In this document: piece after piece, positions 29,638-39,000 of the stretch | Layout of the letters: each line of letters opens with the position of its first letter | How positions within the stretch are numbered: position 1 is the stretch's first letter | DNA from: a virus | DNA: 43,690 bases | IMG/VR virus record: IMGVR_UViG_3300024259_000066 | Coordinates: 1-43,690 of that record | Direction: 5' to 3' (one strand) | Made by a program: the position numbers and the translations under genes | The notes under the pieces: model-generated | Told to the model about the DNA's origin: nothing | Seen by the model: the letters and a program-made list of their open reading frames with translations, nothing else | Databases searched by the model: none

Positions 29638-30243
29638 TTACCACTCCAAAATGTCATTGAAGACTCTATCGATTCGGTCTGATTTCGTAAAGTGACGGTT
29701 TAGATCCGCCCTTGTAAAGTCGCGGCCTTCTTTCATCATAAATGCGCCCGGTGTTGAGGGCTCACTAACGAAGTCCCAACAAATTAGTTGGAAGTCGTCC
29801 TGGACAACATCATAATCACCCTCTCTACTTGTTGATCCAACGCCGCGTGAAGAGATGCCTAATGTTACACCCGATTCTACAAGACTTTGCAGGATCTTTC
29901 CGCTTGGCGTGTCTAGCAATTCGACTAGACCGAAACATGTTTTGCCGTCCATCCACGCCTTACGAATGATATGCGACGAATTTTTTAGCTCTACAACAGA
30001 TGAATCAGGATGATCGCATTCGCCGAGGGCACGGTTCTCTTTAATAAACTTCTGATAGTTTCTCACCTCACGGGAAAGAATTGACTCTGGGTACACGCGG
30101 CCGTTTTGGTTCAAGGTGTCTGCTTTTTGCAGAATACCCTTCATCACAATCTTACCGCCGTGCTGTTCACGGCTTTCCTTGATTTGATCTGCTGTATAAT
30201 CGAACTTCAGCCATTCTGTTAACAGGTTTCTACTTTTGCTCAT
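29638..30243 (-). CDS. 21: Prohead maturation protease, gp21-like
   Basis: This 201-aa serine protease has the gp21 pattern: an N-terminal G-K-I-V-M-K-G-I-L-Q-K-A-D, N-Q-N-G-R-V-Y-P near 45, the catalytic-His segment G-E-C-D-H-P (H78) and the catalytic-Ser segment G-I-S-S-R-G-V-G (S131/S132). It cleaves core and shell proteins after hydrophobic-x-Glu during head maturation. The start is the ATG at 30243 with GGAG upstream, overlapping the previous gene by 14 bases; the longer frame to 30303 lacks a ribosome site. It is the probable processing enzyme for the leader-bearing proteins elsewhere in the window. Confidence 0.9.
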   Translation of the reverse strand: MSKSRNLLTEWLKFDYTADQIKESREQHGGKIVMKGILQKADTLNQNGRVYPESILSREVRNYQKFIKENRALGECDHPDSSVVELKNSSHIIRKAWMDGKTCFGLVELLDTPSGKILQSLVESGVTLGISSRGVGSTSREGDYDVVQDDFQLICWDFVSEPSTPGAFMMKEGRDFTRADLNRHFTKSDRIDRVFNDILEW

Positions 30244-31063
30244 TTTTAATCTCCATTTCCTCGAGTAGGTGAACCAAGTGTAGTGTTTTCGCCACCGTAT
30301 CATCAGATTTTGCCTCTGACAGCCTTTCGATTCTAGTTTTTACGTTATCGATTTTTTCGAGTAGGACGTTATTGTCACACGTTTTTTTGAACTCATTGAC
30401 AGTTATGAGAGCTTTCTTCTTAATCTCGCAAATGATTGTACTGAAATTGTTTTCGTCGCCAAGGATCGCTGATTCCAAAACGGCCTGCTGTTGTGTGCTC
30501 AGGTGCTCTTTATATTTTTCTTCGAATTTCTGGAACATCAGCTTACGAACAAGCGGGTCTGCTTCGAATGTTTCTTTCAAAACAGCAGTCGACGTGCGTG
30601 CCAGGTGCTCAACAATTTGTTCTTCGTATTTTGCCTTATTCGTCAATGAAAGAGAATCCATGCCTCGCCACTCATTGAGCATCGTCTGGACTGTTGCATA
30701 CAATCTATAACTTTCGATCTTAATGTCGTAAAATCGTGCTGATTGTGAAAGGCCGTGGTTTATGTCCTTGATCAGATTTGATTTCTCTTTCCGAAGTTTT
30801 TGCGAGCTGTGAGTTATTGCTGATTTCTTGCTCTCGAGCAAAATACGTTCAGCCAAGCTCCGAGAGCCGACAGGGAGGTTCACCAACGCATTGAAGAGCC
30901 TAAACTCTCGGAAGAGCTCAGAGTCTTGCTTAAAATGCTTCGTAATAATCGCAATTGCTTTCTCTGCTGATTTCTTGTCGCGCGCTATTAGCGAGCTGGC
31001 AACGTATCTAATCAGCTGCTCGTGTATTAGACCGACATTGCGTTTTTTGTTGTGCTTTGTCAT
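30230..31063 (-). CDS. Conserved T4-like head-module protein, unknown
   Basis: This 277-aa helical protein has G-L-I-H-E-Q-L-I-R-Y-V-A near residue 11, F-R-L-F-N-A-L-V near 54, and Y-A-T-V-Q-T-M-L-N-E-W-R near 121. I recognise it as a conserved protein of large T4-like phages found between portal and protease, with no known function. I start at the ATG at 31063 (AGGGG ten bases upstream), just after the portal stop, rather than the TTG at 31072. A core or portal-associated assembly role is inferred. Confidence 0.65.
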   Translation of the reverse strand: MTKHNKKRNVGLIHEQLIRYVASSLIARDKKSAEKAIAIITKHFKQDSELFREFRLFNALVNLPVGSRSLAERILLESKKSAITHSSQKLRKEKSNLIKDINHGLSQSARFYDIKIESYRLYATVQTMLNEWRGMDSLSLTNKAKYEEQIVEHLARTSTAVLKETFEADPLVRKLMFQKFEEKYKEHLSTQQQAVLESAILGDENNFSTIICEIKKKALITVNEFKKTCDNNVLLEKIDNVKTRIERLSEAKSDDTVAKTLHLVHLLEEMEIKNEQK

Positions 31064-31068
31064 TATGA

Positions 31069-33000
31069 TCAATCCCCTGTGTTCAAATTCTCATTCAACA
31101 GATCTTCAGATAAAAGTTCCGTCCTATTACTACTTATCGAGTTTCCCATTGACGTGAACATTCTTTCTAAACTTCGTGTCATTTTTGGTGCCATAATTGA
31201 ATTTCTTCCTTCGGACTCGCCTAGGTTGAACAACGACTCTGCATCGAATGGTTTATTTAGCGAATCCTGTGAACGCCCTGCTTTACCTACACTCACCATC
31301 TTTCCAAAATCGGGCATGTGTGTCTGCTCAGCACCACCTTTGACTTTTCTGTTTGGCTTGATCGGTCCACCAAAAGCATTTTTGATTTTCTTTGCGGCCT
31401 TTTCAGGGGCGTCGATGTCATCAATTGATAAATTCAGTCGGTCATCGTCTTCATCACTTTCAAGCTCAAACTCGTTTCCCGTCCCGGGAAGTGCAGTTAA
31501 TAATGAACCGCCTGGCTTATCACCAGCGAATAGGTCGTCAGCGCTGTCTGCCGGACCGTCATCCATCATCTCATCACCGCCGGCGGCGGGTGCATCATCG
31601 GCTGGTTCGCCAGCTGCTTCGACCTCCATATCCTCAAGTTTATCTGCAATCCGGCCCGCTTTGATTTCTGCAATTTGTGTTGGTGTCAAGCCGAACACAT
31701 CACGCCTGACGTAATTCCTATCAACAACACTTTCTGGAGCGCTATTGGCGATATCAAATCGAGTTCGAATCAGCTCTAACTTCTGTTGTTGAGCAACCGA
31801 GCTTGGGTTTGTCAATTTCAAATCGAAGTCGGCCAAATCTTCCTCGGCAAACCCGTGACAGTAAAGGTGAATCATTGCCAGGGTATTGAATTCGGCAATG
31901 ATAGTCTTCTGGATTTTTGCAATTGTACGACTAAACCTGATGTCTTCCATTGCCAGTGTCGCTTTGGAGCCCACATCCTCATCATATCCAAGATATGCTC
32001 TCGGGATTTTCAGTGCGGAAAACAGTTTCTTCTGGATGTATTCAACATCCTCAATTGCTGCTGCGTTGGAACCTCCGGCTAAGGTGTCGATCCTTGTTCC
32101 TGATTCTTGGCCTCGAACTGGCAGGAAATAATCCTCATCAACGCTGTATGGGTTGTAGCGGTAATCCATCTTGCCGTTATTCTTATCGATTGCAGGCTGG
32201 CGCTTCAGGCTCGAGACGGCGCCTTCCATGAAGTTCTCGATTTCATTCGGTGGAATGTTACCCACATCAATGTAGAAAACTCGGCGTTCAGGAGCACGAA
32301 TGATCCTGTAGACAAGCATGGCGTCTTCCATGAGAATCAGTTGACGCCAAATACGACGCGCTGACTCTAGGACAGACGAACCGTACGGCAAGAATGCATC
32401 ATTACCAAGCAATCTAAAGTGAGAGACCTGCCATTTTTCGAGGATTTGATTCCCTTGTGTAATCCAGCGGAACCGGACAGCCATTGGATCTTCAGGATCA
32501 AAGCCTTCCTCTCTTTCAATTTCGCTGATTGCAATTGGGTATGCATTTACAATGCCGAATTCTGGAGAAATGTCGTTGAAAATGAAAAAGTCGCCGTACT
32601 TGCAGAGATTGCGGACCCACATTGTCAAGTTGAAATCCACGTTCAGAATATCGTAGAAGAGCTCGCCAAGGATTTCCTGAATCCTGTTGTTCTCAGAATA
32701 GATGTGGAGGACCTTTCCCTTGTCGTCACAGCTCGCGGTTTCTTCAGCATAGATGTCGAGCGCGGAGCCAATCTCTGGTGTTGCCTCCATTTCTGAGAAA
32801 TCGCTGTATCTGCTCATTCTGTCGTAGGAACCGTATGCCGACAACGTGCTGTTATAAACGTTGCTGTGTACTTTGCGGAAAGTTTCTAGCGATGTCGATG
32901 AACTCGGACCTGATACGTTCTTTACGCGGCGTCTAACGACCGGACCTGATCTGAACAATTTTGTTAGTCGGGTAAATAACGACCCTTTGATTTCACTCAT
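31069..33000 (-). CDS. 20: Portal protein, gp20-like
   Basis: This 643-aa protein (T4 gp20 is 524 aa) is the head-tail portal. Visible family parts include Y-D-R-M-S-R-Y-S-D-F-S-E-M near 59, P-E-I-G-S-A-L-D-I-Y-A-E-E near 75, R-A-P-E-R-R-V-F-Y-I-D-V-G-N near 239, P-R-A-Y-L-G-Y-D near 338 and the following E-D-I-R-F-S-R-T-I. The C-terminal 180 residues are acidic and low-complexity. It forms the dodecameric ring that the terminase docks on and nucleates prohead assembly. GGAG precedes the ATG. A degenerate promoter-like ATATTCA lies at 33016-33022. Confidence 0.92.
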   Translation of the reverse strand: MSEIKGSLFTRLTKLFRSGPVVRRRVKNVSGPSSSTSLETFRKVHSNVYNSTLSAYGSYDRMSRYSDFSEMEATPEIGSALDIYAEETASCDDKGKVLHIYSENNRIQEILGELFYDILNVDFNLTMWVRNLCKYGDFFIFNDISPEFGIVNAYPIAISEIEREEGFDPEDPMAVRFRWITQGNQILEKWQVSHFRLLGNDAFLPYGSSVLESARRIWRQLILMEDAMLVYRIIRAPERRVFYIDVGNIPPNEIENFMEGAVSSLKRQPAIDKNNGKMDYRYNPYSVDEDYFLPVRGQESGTRIDTLAGGSNAAAIEDVEYIQKKLFSALKIPRAYLGYDEDVGSKATLAMEDIRFSRTIAKIQKTIIAEFNTLAMIHLYCHGFAEEDLADFDLKLTNPSSVAQQQKLELIRTRFDIANSAPESVVDRNYVRRDVFGLTPTQIAEIKAGRIADKLEDMEVEAAGEPADDAPAAGGDEMMDDGPADSADDLFAGDKPGGSLLTALPGTGNEFELESDEDDDRLNLSIDDIDAPEKAAKKIKNAFGGPIKPNRKVKGGAEQTHMPDFGKMVSVGKAGRSQDSLNKPFDAESLFNLGESEGRNSIMAPKMTRSLERMFTSMGNSISSNRTELLSEDLLNENLNTGD

Positions 33001-33052
33001 TTTTCTCCGTTCGTATGAATATCATCATATAATATGACAAAGTTCGCTTTTG

Positions 33053-34651
33053 TTATCCGAGCACCCACGAAAATTCGCTTGGGACATGTTCGGGTCGACC
33101 TCTGCTGCCATATGATCCATTCGGCATATTCATATATGGGTTCACGTTATTGACGTTTGTAACCTCACGTTGAGTGTCTTTATGCCTTTTGTTCACGCCA
33201 AACCCTGCAAGCATGCCCTTTGCCGAGTCTTGACTTTTAACAGCACTTCCGGTGCCAGGCTCTACAAGCGAGTTTCCGATCGCCATAGCCATCACGACAT
33301 CATCGAATGAACCCTTCTTCGCGACGGGCTTATCACCCTTCATTACGAATGTTTTTAGCTCATCGACAAGCCTTGATGAACGAACCTTGATCGTGTTATT
33401 CCTTAACCGTTCTTCAAGCAATCTAAGGATTGGTCCACGTGTCTTGACACTCGTCACAAACCCGACTTTTCCTAAACTAACTTCAGTTGGGTCACCGTAC
33501 ATCAAATCGAATTTGTCTTTTAGCGATTTGAAATGAAGATTCTTATATCCAAGCTCAACGAGCTTTAGAATTGTCCCTTGCCCATACGTGTTATTTTCAG
33601 GACAAATTAAAGCGTTATTGAACTTCTTACCGACCTCGTCTAGCAGGACACCAAACTGATCGGGCCTTATTTTCCCTCGATATTCGCAAACCTGCTCAGC
33701 GGTGTTCTTGTTTATAACTTGGAATGATGAATAGTCATTTGCGTCGCCACGTGAAACGTCAGCCGACACTACGAATTCTTCTCCGACTTGTGGATATGCC
33801 CATTGCCAAATTTCATTCTTGGCGCCCCATCTTTCGATCGGTGGCTCGATTTGCAGCCGTAGCCTTTCAATAATGTCGGCCGTGACGAACGTGTTACCTG
33901 AACCTGCAAAGTCACACATCAGTTCCTGTGCAATTGCATGTGGTGTCATGTTCTTGACTTCTTTTTCCAGCCACACATCGTCTCTTTTCGGGTGAGCATG
34001 CCACATTAGCTTTGTAAGATTGAACTCACTAGTGCCTGCTTCAGCATCTTCGACTAGTTTATGATACATTCCTCCAGTACCATTCGGAGTGCTAATAATA
34101 ATAGCACGACCACCTTCTGCCAGCGTAAAATACAGACCAGTCCACAATGTATCAAAATCACGAATGAATGCAGCTTCGTCGACAATTAGTAACGACAGTG
34201 CCTCAGAACGACCCGCATCTTCAGATGTTGGAATTGCTTTGATTTGCGAGCCATTACTGAATGCTACGAGCTGTTTTGTTCTTTCTGTCACAGACGGCAG
34301 AACAAGCCATTTTGGCAGTGCATTGAGGGCAACCTTCACCTTTTTGATAAAGTTCTGCGCAGTTGCTAACTTCGTAGCAATAACAAGAATGTTCTTGTCT
34401 CGATAAAAAATAGCCAGCCAAACTGCATAAATTGCAGTGACCGTTGAAAGGCCTAGCTGTCGAGCCTTGACGATGATGTTAAATCGATGGTCGATGAATG
34501 ACTGGACACAATCATCCTGAAATTCGTATGTATCAAACTTGATCGTGCCTTTCATAGGCGTCTGGATCATCGCATACTTATTTATGAAATGAACAGGATC
34601 CTGGCCACAAAGAACAATCTCCTTTGCGTGTGTTGCAGTGGCGCGAGCCAT
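33053..34651 (-). CDS. 17: Terminase large subunit, gp17-like
   Basis: This 532-aa packaging motor (T4 gp17 is 610 aa) has an N-terminal ATPase with A-R-Q-L-G-L-S-T at 63-70 (Walker A type) and S-L-L-I-V-D-E-A-A at 153-161 (Walker B and catalytic Glu). The C-terminal RNase-H-like nuclease shows V-S-A-D-V-S-R-G-D (D298), C-P-E-N-N-T-Y-G (E352) and F-D-D-V-V-M-A near 455. It pumps DNA into the prohead and cuts concatemers. The start overlaps the end region of the upstream gene, so they are co-transcribed. No small terminase is recognised in the window. Confidence 0.95.
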   Translation of the reverse strand: MARATATHAKEIVLCGQDPVHFINKYAMIQTPMKGTIKFDTYEFQDDCVQSFIDHRFNIIVKARQLGLSTVTAIYAVWLAIFYRDKNILVIATKLATAQNFIKKVKVALNALPKWLVLPSVTERTKQLVAFSNGSQIKAIPTSEDAGRSEALSLLIVDEAAFIRDFDTLWTGLYFTLAEGGRAIIISTPNGTGGMYHKLVEDAEAGTSEFNLTKLMWHAHPKRDDVWLEKEVKNMTPHAIAQELMCDFAGSGNTFVTADIIERLRLQIEPPIERWGAKNEIWQWAYPQVGEEFVVSADVSRGDANDYSSFQVINKNTAEQVCEYRGKIRPDQFGVLLDEVGKKFNNALICPENNTYGQGTILKLVELGYKNLHFKSLKDKFDLMYGDPTEVSLGKVGFVTSVKTRGPILRLLEERLRNNTIKVRSSRLVDELKTFVMKGDKPVAKKGSFDDVVMAMAIGNSLVEPGTGSAVKSQDSAKGMLAGFGVNKRHKDTQREVTNVNNVNPYMNMPNGSYGSRGRPEHVPSEFSWVLG

Positions 34652-35026
34652 TTATGCAACCTTCAATACCCAGGTCATTCTGTAATACGCAATTTTTCTG
34701 GGTGAATTTGATGTCGCTGAAATCAGTTCGACATTGTCTGACGTCGAACTTTTCGTCGTACTTAGGGTGCTTCCGGCTTCGGCCTTGAACTCTTTTTTTA
34801 GCAAGGTCATGTACTCGGTGAGCCTTTGTGTTGCCTCATCTGTACATCGAATGACCTGCTCGCGAAGAGCATTCTCGGTTGCAAAGTGCACTATCATCGT
34901 GTAATTTAGCACTAAGTTCTCGCCGGCCTGTTTGCATTTGATAGAATACGAACCATCTCGTGAAGATGACTTTCCAAATGTCGTATCAATCAAATTGCCC
35001 AGGACGTTCACGTCATTAAAGTTCAT
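34652..35026 (-). CDS. Conserved small T4-like protein, unknown
   Basis: A 124-aa protein starting M-N-F-N-D-V-N-V-L-G-N-L-I-D-T-T-F-G-K, with K-K-E-F-K-A-E-A-G near 76 and a C-terminal A-Y-Y-R-M-T-W-V-L-K. I recall the same pattern in other T4-like phages without a function. It has GAGG upstream and overlaps the zinc-ribbon gene by 11 bases. It ends immediately before the terminase start, so a packaging-related role is conceivable. Confidence 0.6.
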   Translation of the reverse strand: MNFNDVNVLGNLIDTTFGKSSSRDGSYSIKCKQAGENLVLNYTMIVHFATENALREQVIRCTDEATQRLTEYMTLLKKEFKAEAGSTLSTTKSSTSDNVELISATSNSPRKIAYYRMTWVLKVA

Positions 35027-35249
35027 TTTTTCTTACCTCATTTCTGCATGGACGCCACCCGGTTTTCCACCGTTTGGCATTGATGTAGTAATAAGTATCT
35101 ACGCAATTGGTACATGCGTCTTTATCATGATATGATTCGAAATCTTTATCATCGCGAAGTAGGTGGTCGCAAACGGGACAAACATAAACTCTAACAATGT
35201 CTGGCAGGACTAAACGATAACTGCCACGGAACACATTCTGCTTTTTCAT
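35016..35249 (-). CDS. Zinc-ribbon protein
   Basis: This 77-aa protein has two Cys pairs, C-P-V-C and C-T-N-C, about 20 residues apart, forming a probable zinc ribbon, then a basic-aromatic tail (A-K-R-W-K-T-G-W-R-P). I prefer the ATG at 35249, which overlaps the methyltransferase stop as ATGA like many junctions here; an ATG at 35270 would add seven residues. Small zinc ribbons in phages often bind nucleic acid or polymerase, but no partner can be named. Confidence 0.55.
   Translation of the reverse strand: MKKQNVFRGSYRLVLPDIVRVYVCPVCDHLLRDDKDFESYHDKDACTNCVDTYYYINAKRWKTGWRPCRNEVRKNEL
35092..35098 (-). promoter_or_regulatory. Possible promoter motif inside the zinc-ribbon gene (ATACTTA)
   Basis: ATACTTA on the sense strand 65 bases upstream of the 34652-35026 gene. 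It lies inside a coding region, so chance occurrence is more likely than at the intergenic copies. It could serve the terminase transcript. Confidence 0.25.
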
Positions 35250-35812
35250 TTTGTAAGTGTAAAACGACATCCGCCGTTTGTAACACCTGGTGCTGACAAA
35301 GCAACCGCCCTTGCGACTCTAGAACCGTACATCCTACTAATATCCTCGATGAACTTACCCACCGCCGGTGGAAGGGCTTTCTTGATTTCCGATACCCTTA
35401 TCTTCGTTGAGATTGAATAACCCCATTGCTTATCTACATCGCTGAACCCGAGCTTTAGCATCTCTTCTTCAAATTTTTCTGCTGCCCAGAAGAAAACATG
35501 ACCGAGATTCTTTTCCTTCTCGACGTTGTGGAATTCACGATCTTCTGTGTTCATAGGCGACGAGATCAGAACCTTCCCACCTGGCTTCAACAAACGAAAC
35601 GCCTCTTTGAAGAATAGCAGGTTTTGTTCGTATGAAAGATGTTCCACAGTCTCGCTCAGGACGACTGCGGAAATTGTTCCTGCCTTGATTGGAAGTGGCT
35701 TGGTGATGTCTGCACAAAGTGCCAACACATTTTTTCTGTTTTTGAACTTAGATGAAATGAGATAGTCTCGCCTAATGTCCACTCCGATGTAGTTCGGGTA
35801 TGTTCGCTGCAT
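35246..35812 (-). CDS. SAM methyltransferase, C-terminal part after in-frame stop
   Basis: This 188-aa reading frame holds the second part of a class I methyltransferase: Y-I-G-V-D-I-R near residue 7 (motif II), A-D-I-T-K-P-L-P near 34, V-V-L-S-E-T-V-E-H-L near 50 and L-L-K-P-G-G-K-V-L-I near 75. The SAM-binding motif I is missing because it is encoded upstream, in the same frame, before a UAA at 35827-35825. No ribosome-binding site precedes the ATG at 35812. The pair is either a recently disabled gene, a read-through gene or a sequencing error. Substrate unknown. Confidence 0.7.
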   Translation of the reverse strand: MQRTYPNYIGVDIRRDYLISSKFKNRKNVLALCADITKPLPIKAGTISAVVLSETVEHLSYEQNLLFFKEAFRLLKPGGKVLISSPMNTEDREFHNVEKEKNLGHVFFWAAEKFEEEMLKLGFSDVDKQWGYSISTKIRVSEIKKALPPAVGKFIEDISRMYGSRVARAVALSAPGVTNGGCRFTLTK

Positions 35813-35824
35813 TTTGTATGCGTT

Positions 35825-36088
35825 TTAGATTGGAATTTCCGCGCAGCCCATTTCTAGAATCACATCATTCTTATGATCTTCCATGGCGTTGAAACTATGT
35901 AGCGCTCCCCAGGTACGCTCAAATGCCCCGAACAACCCATCATAGATTCCTTCCTGATCTGCCTGTCGTTTGGCAACGCTGTGCTTCATCAGCCCGGCGT
36001 TGTAGAATGCAACCCCTTCATCAAACTCAAGTGGTGCTGTAATGATGTCGGTGATTGCTTCTTTTTTGTTTGCTAGATTTTGTTGCAT
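35825..36088 (-). CDS. SAM methyltransferase, N-terminal part ending in motif I
   Basis: The 87-aa product ends D-V-I-L-E-M-G-C-A-E-I-P-I and UAA. V-I-L-E-M-G-C-A is SAM-binding motif I, which is useless without the following strands. Those are encoded in the same frame 12 bases beyond the stop. AGGAAAAT precedes the ATG at 36088, which I prefer to the longer frame to 36145. The remaining N-terminal region is helical. Replacing the UAA by a sense codon restores a continuous protein of about 281 aa. Confidence 0.65.
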   Translation of the reverse strand: MQQNLANKKEAITDIITAPLEFDEGVAFYNAGLMKHSVAKRQADQEGIYDGLFGAFERTWGALHSFNAMEDHKNDVILEMGCAEIPI

Positions 36089-36095
36089 TATTTTC

Positions 36096-39000
36096 CTATA
36101 AAAATTTGACCTGGGCATCATGGCCCTTGGTTGTTGAAATCTCAATGATGTTGTCGACGACGTCTTTCACCGTGTCGACGTGTGATATTATTAAAATCAG
36201 CCTGAACGTCTTTGTTAAACTCCTGAGCAGAGTTGTACAGGCTTCTACATTTGTCGCGTCGAGAGCACCAAACCCTTCATCAATAATCAGGACATCAGCT
36301 TTTGGAAGACTCGAAACTCGAACCAAAGCCGTACGAATTGCCAAGGATGACATCATTTTTTCCATGCCGCTACAGCACTCGATCACTCGTTTGGAGTCGC
36401 CGTAGTTTAGGATGATGTCCATACCTGCCGAATCGTCCACGGTCAGCTCAACAGTGAAACCGGTAATCCCCTGGAGGATGTTTGCAATCTCGACATTGAT
36501 TACCGGCAACTTACGCTTGACAATCTGGAGCGGGATTCCATTACGACTCAGTGCCTTGCCCAAGAGCGTCAATATTTGAACCTGTTGGTTGTTTTTCTCG
36601 AATTGGATTTTATCTGTTCGAAGGCGCTTCACCTCTGATGTCAACAGGCCGATTCGTTCACTCAGGGTTTGGATTCGTAACTTTGCCTCTTGCAGTTTTT
36701 CAGTTGCAAGCTTCTTCTTAGCCACCAGAATCTTGCGTTCCTTGGCACTTTCAGTTGAGCATAGATTGATTTTCATTCGTGACAACATTGAATTGTCAAC
36801 GGCTAAATCTCGCTCGACGTTTGAAATACGACTCTCCAACCCGAGTATTTTCATGCTCAGTTTTGACTTGCTTTGTGCCAATAAGAACAGTTTTTCATCA
36901 TGCTCTTGTTTCTGGGCCAATTTCTCATCGACGTTTTCTTTGAGTAATTTCTTTAGAGATGACTTCAATGCGGCGACTCGTTTCTTCGATGCTAGCAAAT
37001 CATCTTTTTTCTCGAGCATGTTCTTTTCGGCTTTCTTGGCGCTGATTATGTACTTGCATTGCGGAAAAGTGTCAGCACAGGGCACATCGCTTAGCTTTTT
37101 TACAGCTCGTTTGTCTGCCCGAAGCTTGGACGACTTTGTTTCAATTTCGCCTGTTGCCACAATGATCCCGTGCTCAGAATCAACAATCGCAACCTTTTTC
37201 TTTTTGAGTTTGGCAAAATCGATGTCCTGAATCTTGGTTTTCATCTCAGTAATTGTGGCATTGATTACGTCACGCTCGAGTGAAGCGACAGACATGGTTT
37301 CCATAAACTCGTCACGATCTTCATTTGCCTTTCTGATTTTCTCAGCCTGATCGTCAATTTCAGTCTGGACATACATTTCTTTTGTTTGTGAGTCCAATGC
37401 AGAGTTTATGTTGTTCAAAATCCTCGTGATCTTTCCAAGGGAGTCAGATTCGGCAGTACGCTCCGCGATTCTCGCTTTTACCTTTGCCGTCTTATCAACA
37501 ATCTTTGCATCGAACTGTTGTTCAGGTGCAGATTTGAGCATTTTCTTTGCGATGGACAAATCTTGCTTGACCAATTCAAATAGCGTGTCAAGGATATCGA
37601 GCCTCAGGAATTTAGCCAGGATTGATTTTCTTGTTGCAGAACCTTGGTCCACAAAACGATTGATGTCGCCTTGGGATGCCAACGTCGTCAAAAGGAAGTC
37701 GTCCAAGGTTCCAACCAGCCCACGCAATATCTTTTCGGTTTCTCTGCGTTGCTCCTCAGAAATATCCTTCAGGGGTGTTCCTGTTTCATCGGATTCAAAA
37801 AGGTTCAGGTGGGTCACTGCATGGTGATCTCCTTTTTTCGTCGTCTTTTTTACAGTCTGACGCTCTACAAGGTAGTTTTTTCCCTTCTTTGAGATGAGAG
37901 CCTTGGCAACACAATATCCTTTTCTTGCATTCACAATGTGCATGTTCTTCATTGCGCCACGATCTGTACCGTTGAATAATGCGTAAGTTGCTGCACCACA
38001 CAAAGATGATTTTCCTGACCGATTCTTACCAAAAATGCCCGTAATACCGCTTGCGGACTCAAAGTTTACAATGTTTCCTTCACCGTACCCGAATATATTA
38101 TCAAACTCCATTCGACGGAGAGACCACCGACCGGACGTTGAGTTATCAGCGAGTTTTGCAGACTTCCAAACGCCTGATAAGGTCTTCGCCATCTCATTTA
38201 TTGTTTCATCGTCCAATTTTGCGTTGGCATAGAACTCTTTGATTAGATTGTTTACCGCGTCGAAGCTGTCGAGTTTTATTGTTTCATCAAGGAGTTCATC
38301 TGAAAGTTCTAATGTTGCAGCATCTACCTCTCGTTTGAAAACAATTTCGGTTGGACCGGAGACGCTTTTTATTGCTGCGCGAATTTGTGACATGTCGGCT
38401 TGGGTTGCGGCACTCTGAATCTTGACTCTCACGTGCGCTGACGATGGATAGTCTTCCATTTCAGATTGCAGCTTGTCTAGATCATCGTCGTAATCCAAAG
38501 TCACGAATGGATGCTCATGTTTGATCTCGACATGCTTCACATCAAAATCATCTTTCGATTTGATGTCCCACATTAGGAAACCCTTTCCAGGGGTCTCGGC
38601 GTAGTTTTGTTGAATTGCGCTGCCGCTAAATCTGATCCGACCGGCCTTGTCAAGAATCTGTTGCTTGTGAATGTCACCTAGCATGACGAAATCATACCCT
38701 TCAAAGAACTTCAAATTGACATCACTTTCAAGAGCCCAGGCGGCATCTGTTTCCGAATTGTGGACGACGCCATGGAACGTCGCAATGTTGATCTTTCCTT
38801 CTTCAGGCTTCACATCCGGCCATCCGGCTTCATCGAAACATGAAAAAACACAAATGTTGCACTCATCATTCATAGGATATGTGCCGGACTTTTTGTATAG
38901 CTTGATTCTGGGATTGTCGATTGCAGCGAGGATCGGTGAGATTGCATCCTCTCTGTCTGGATTCAAAATAAGGCCGTCATGGTTGCCAAGGGTCACGTGG

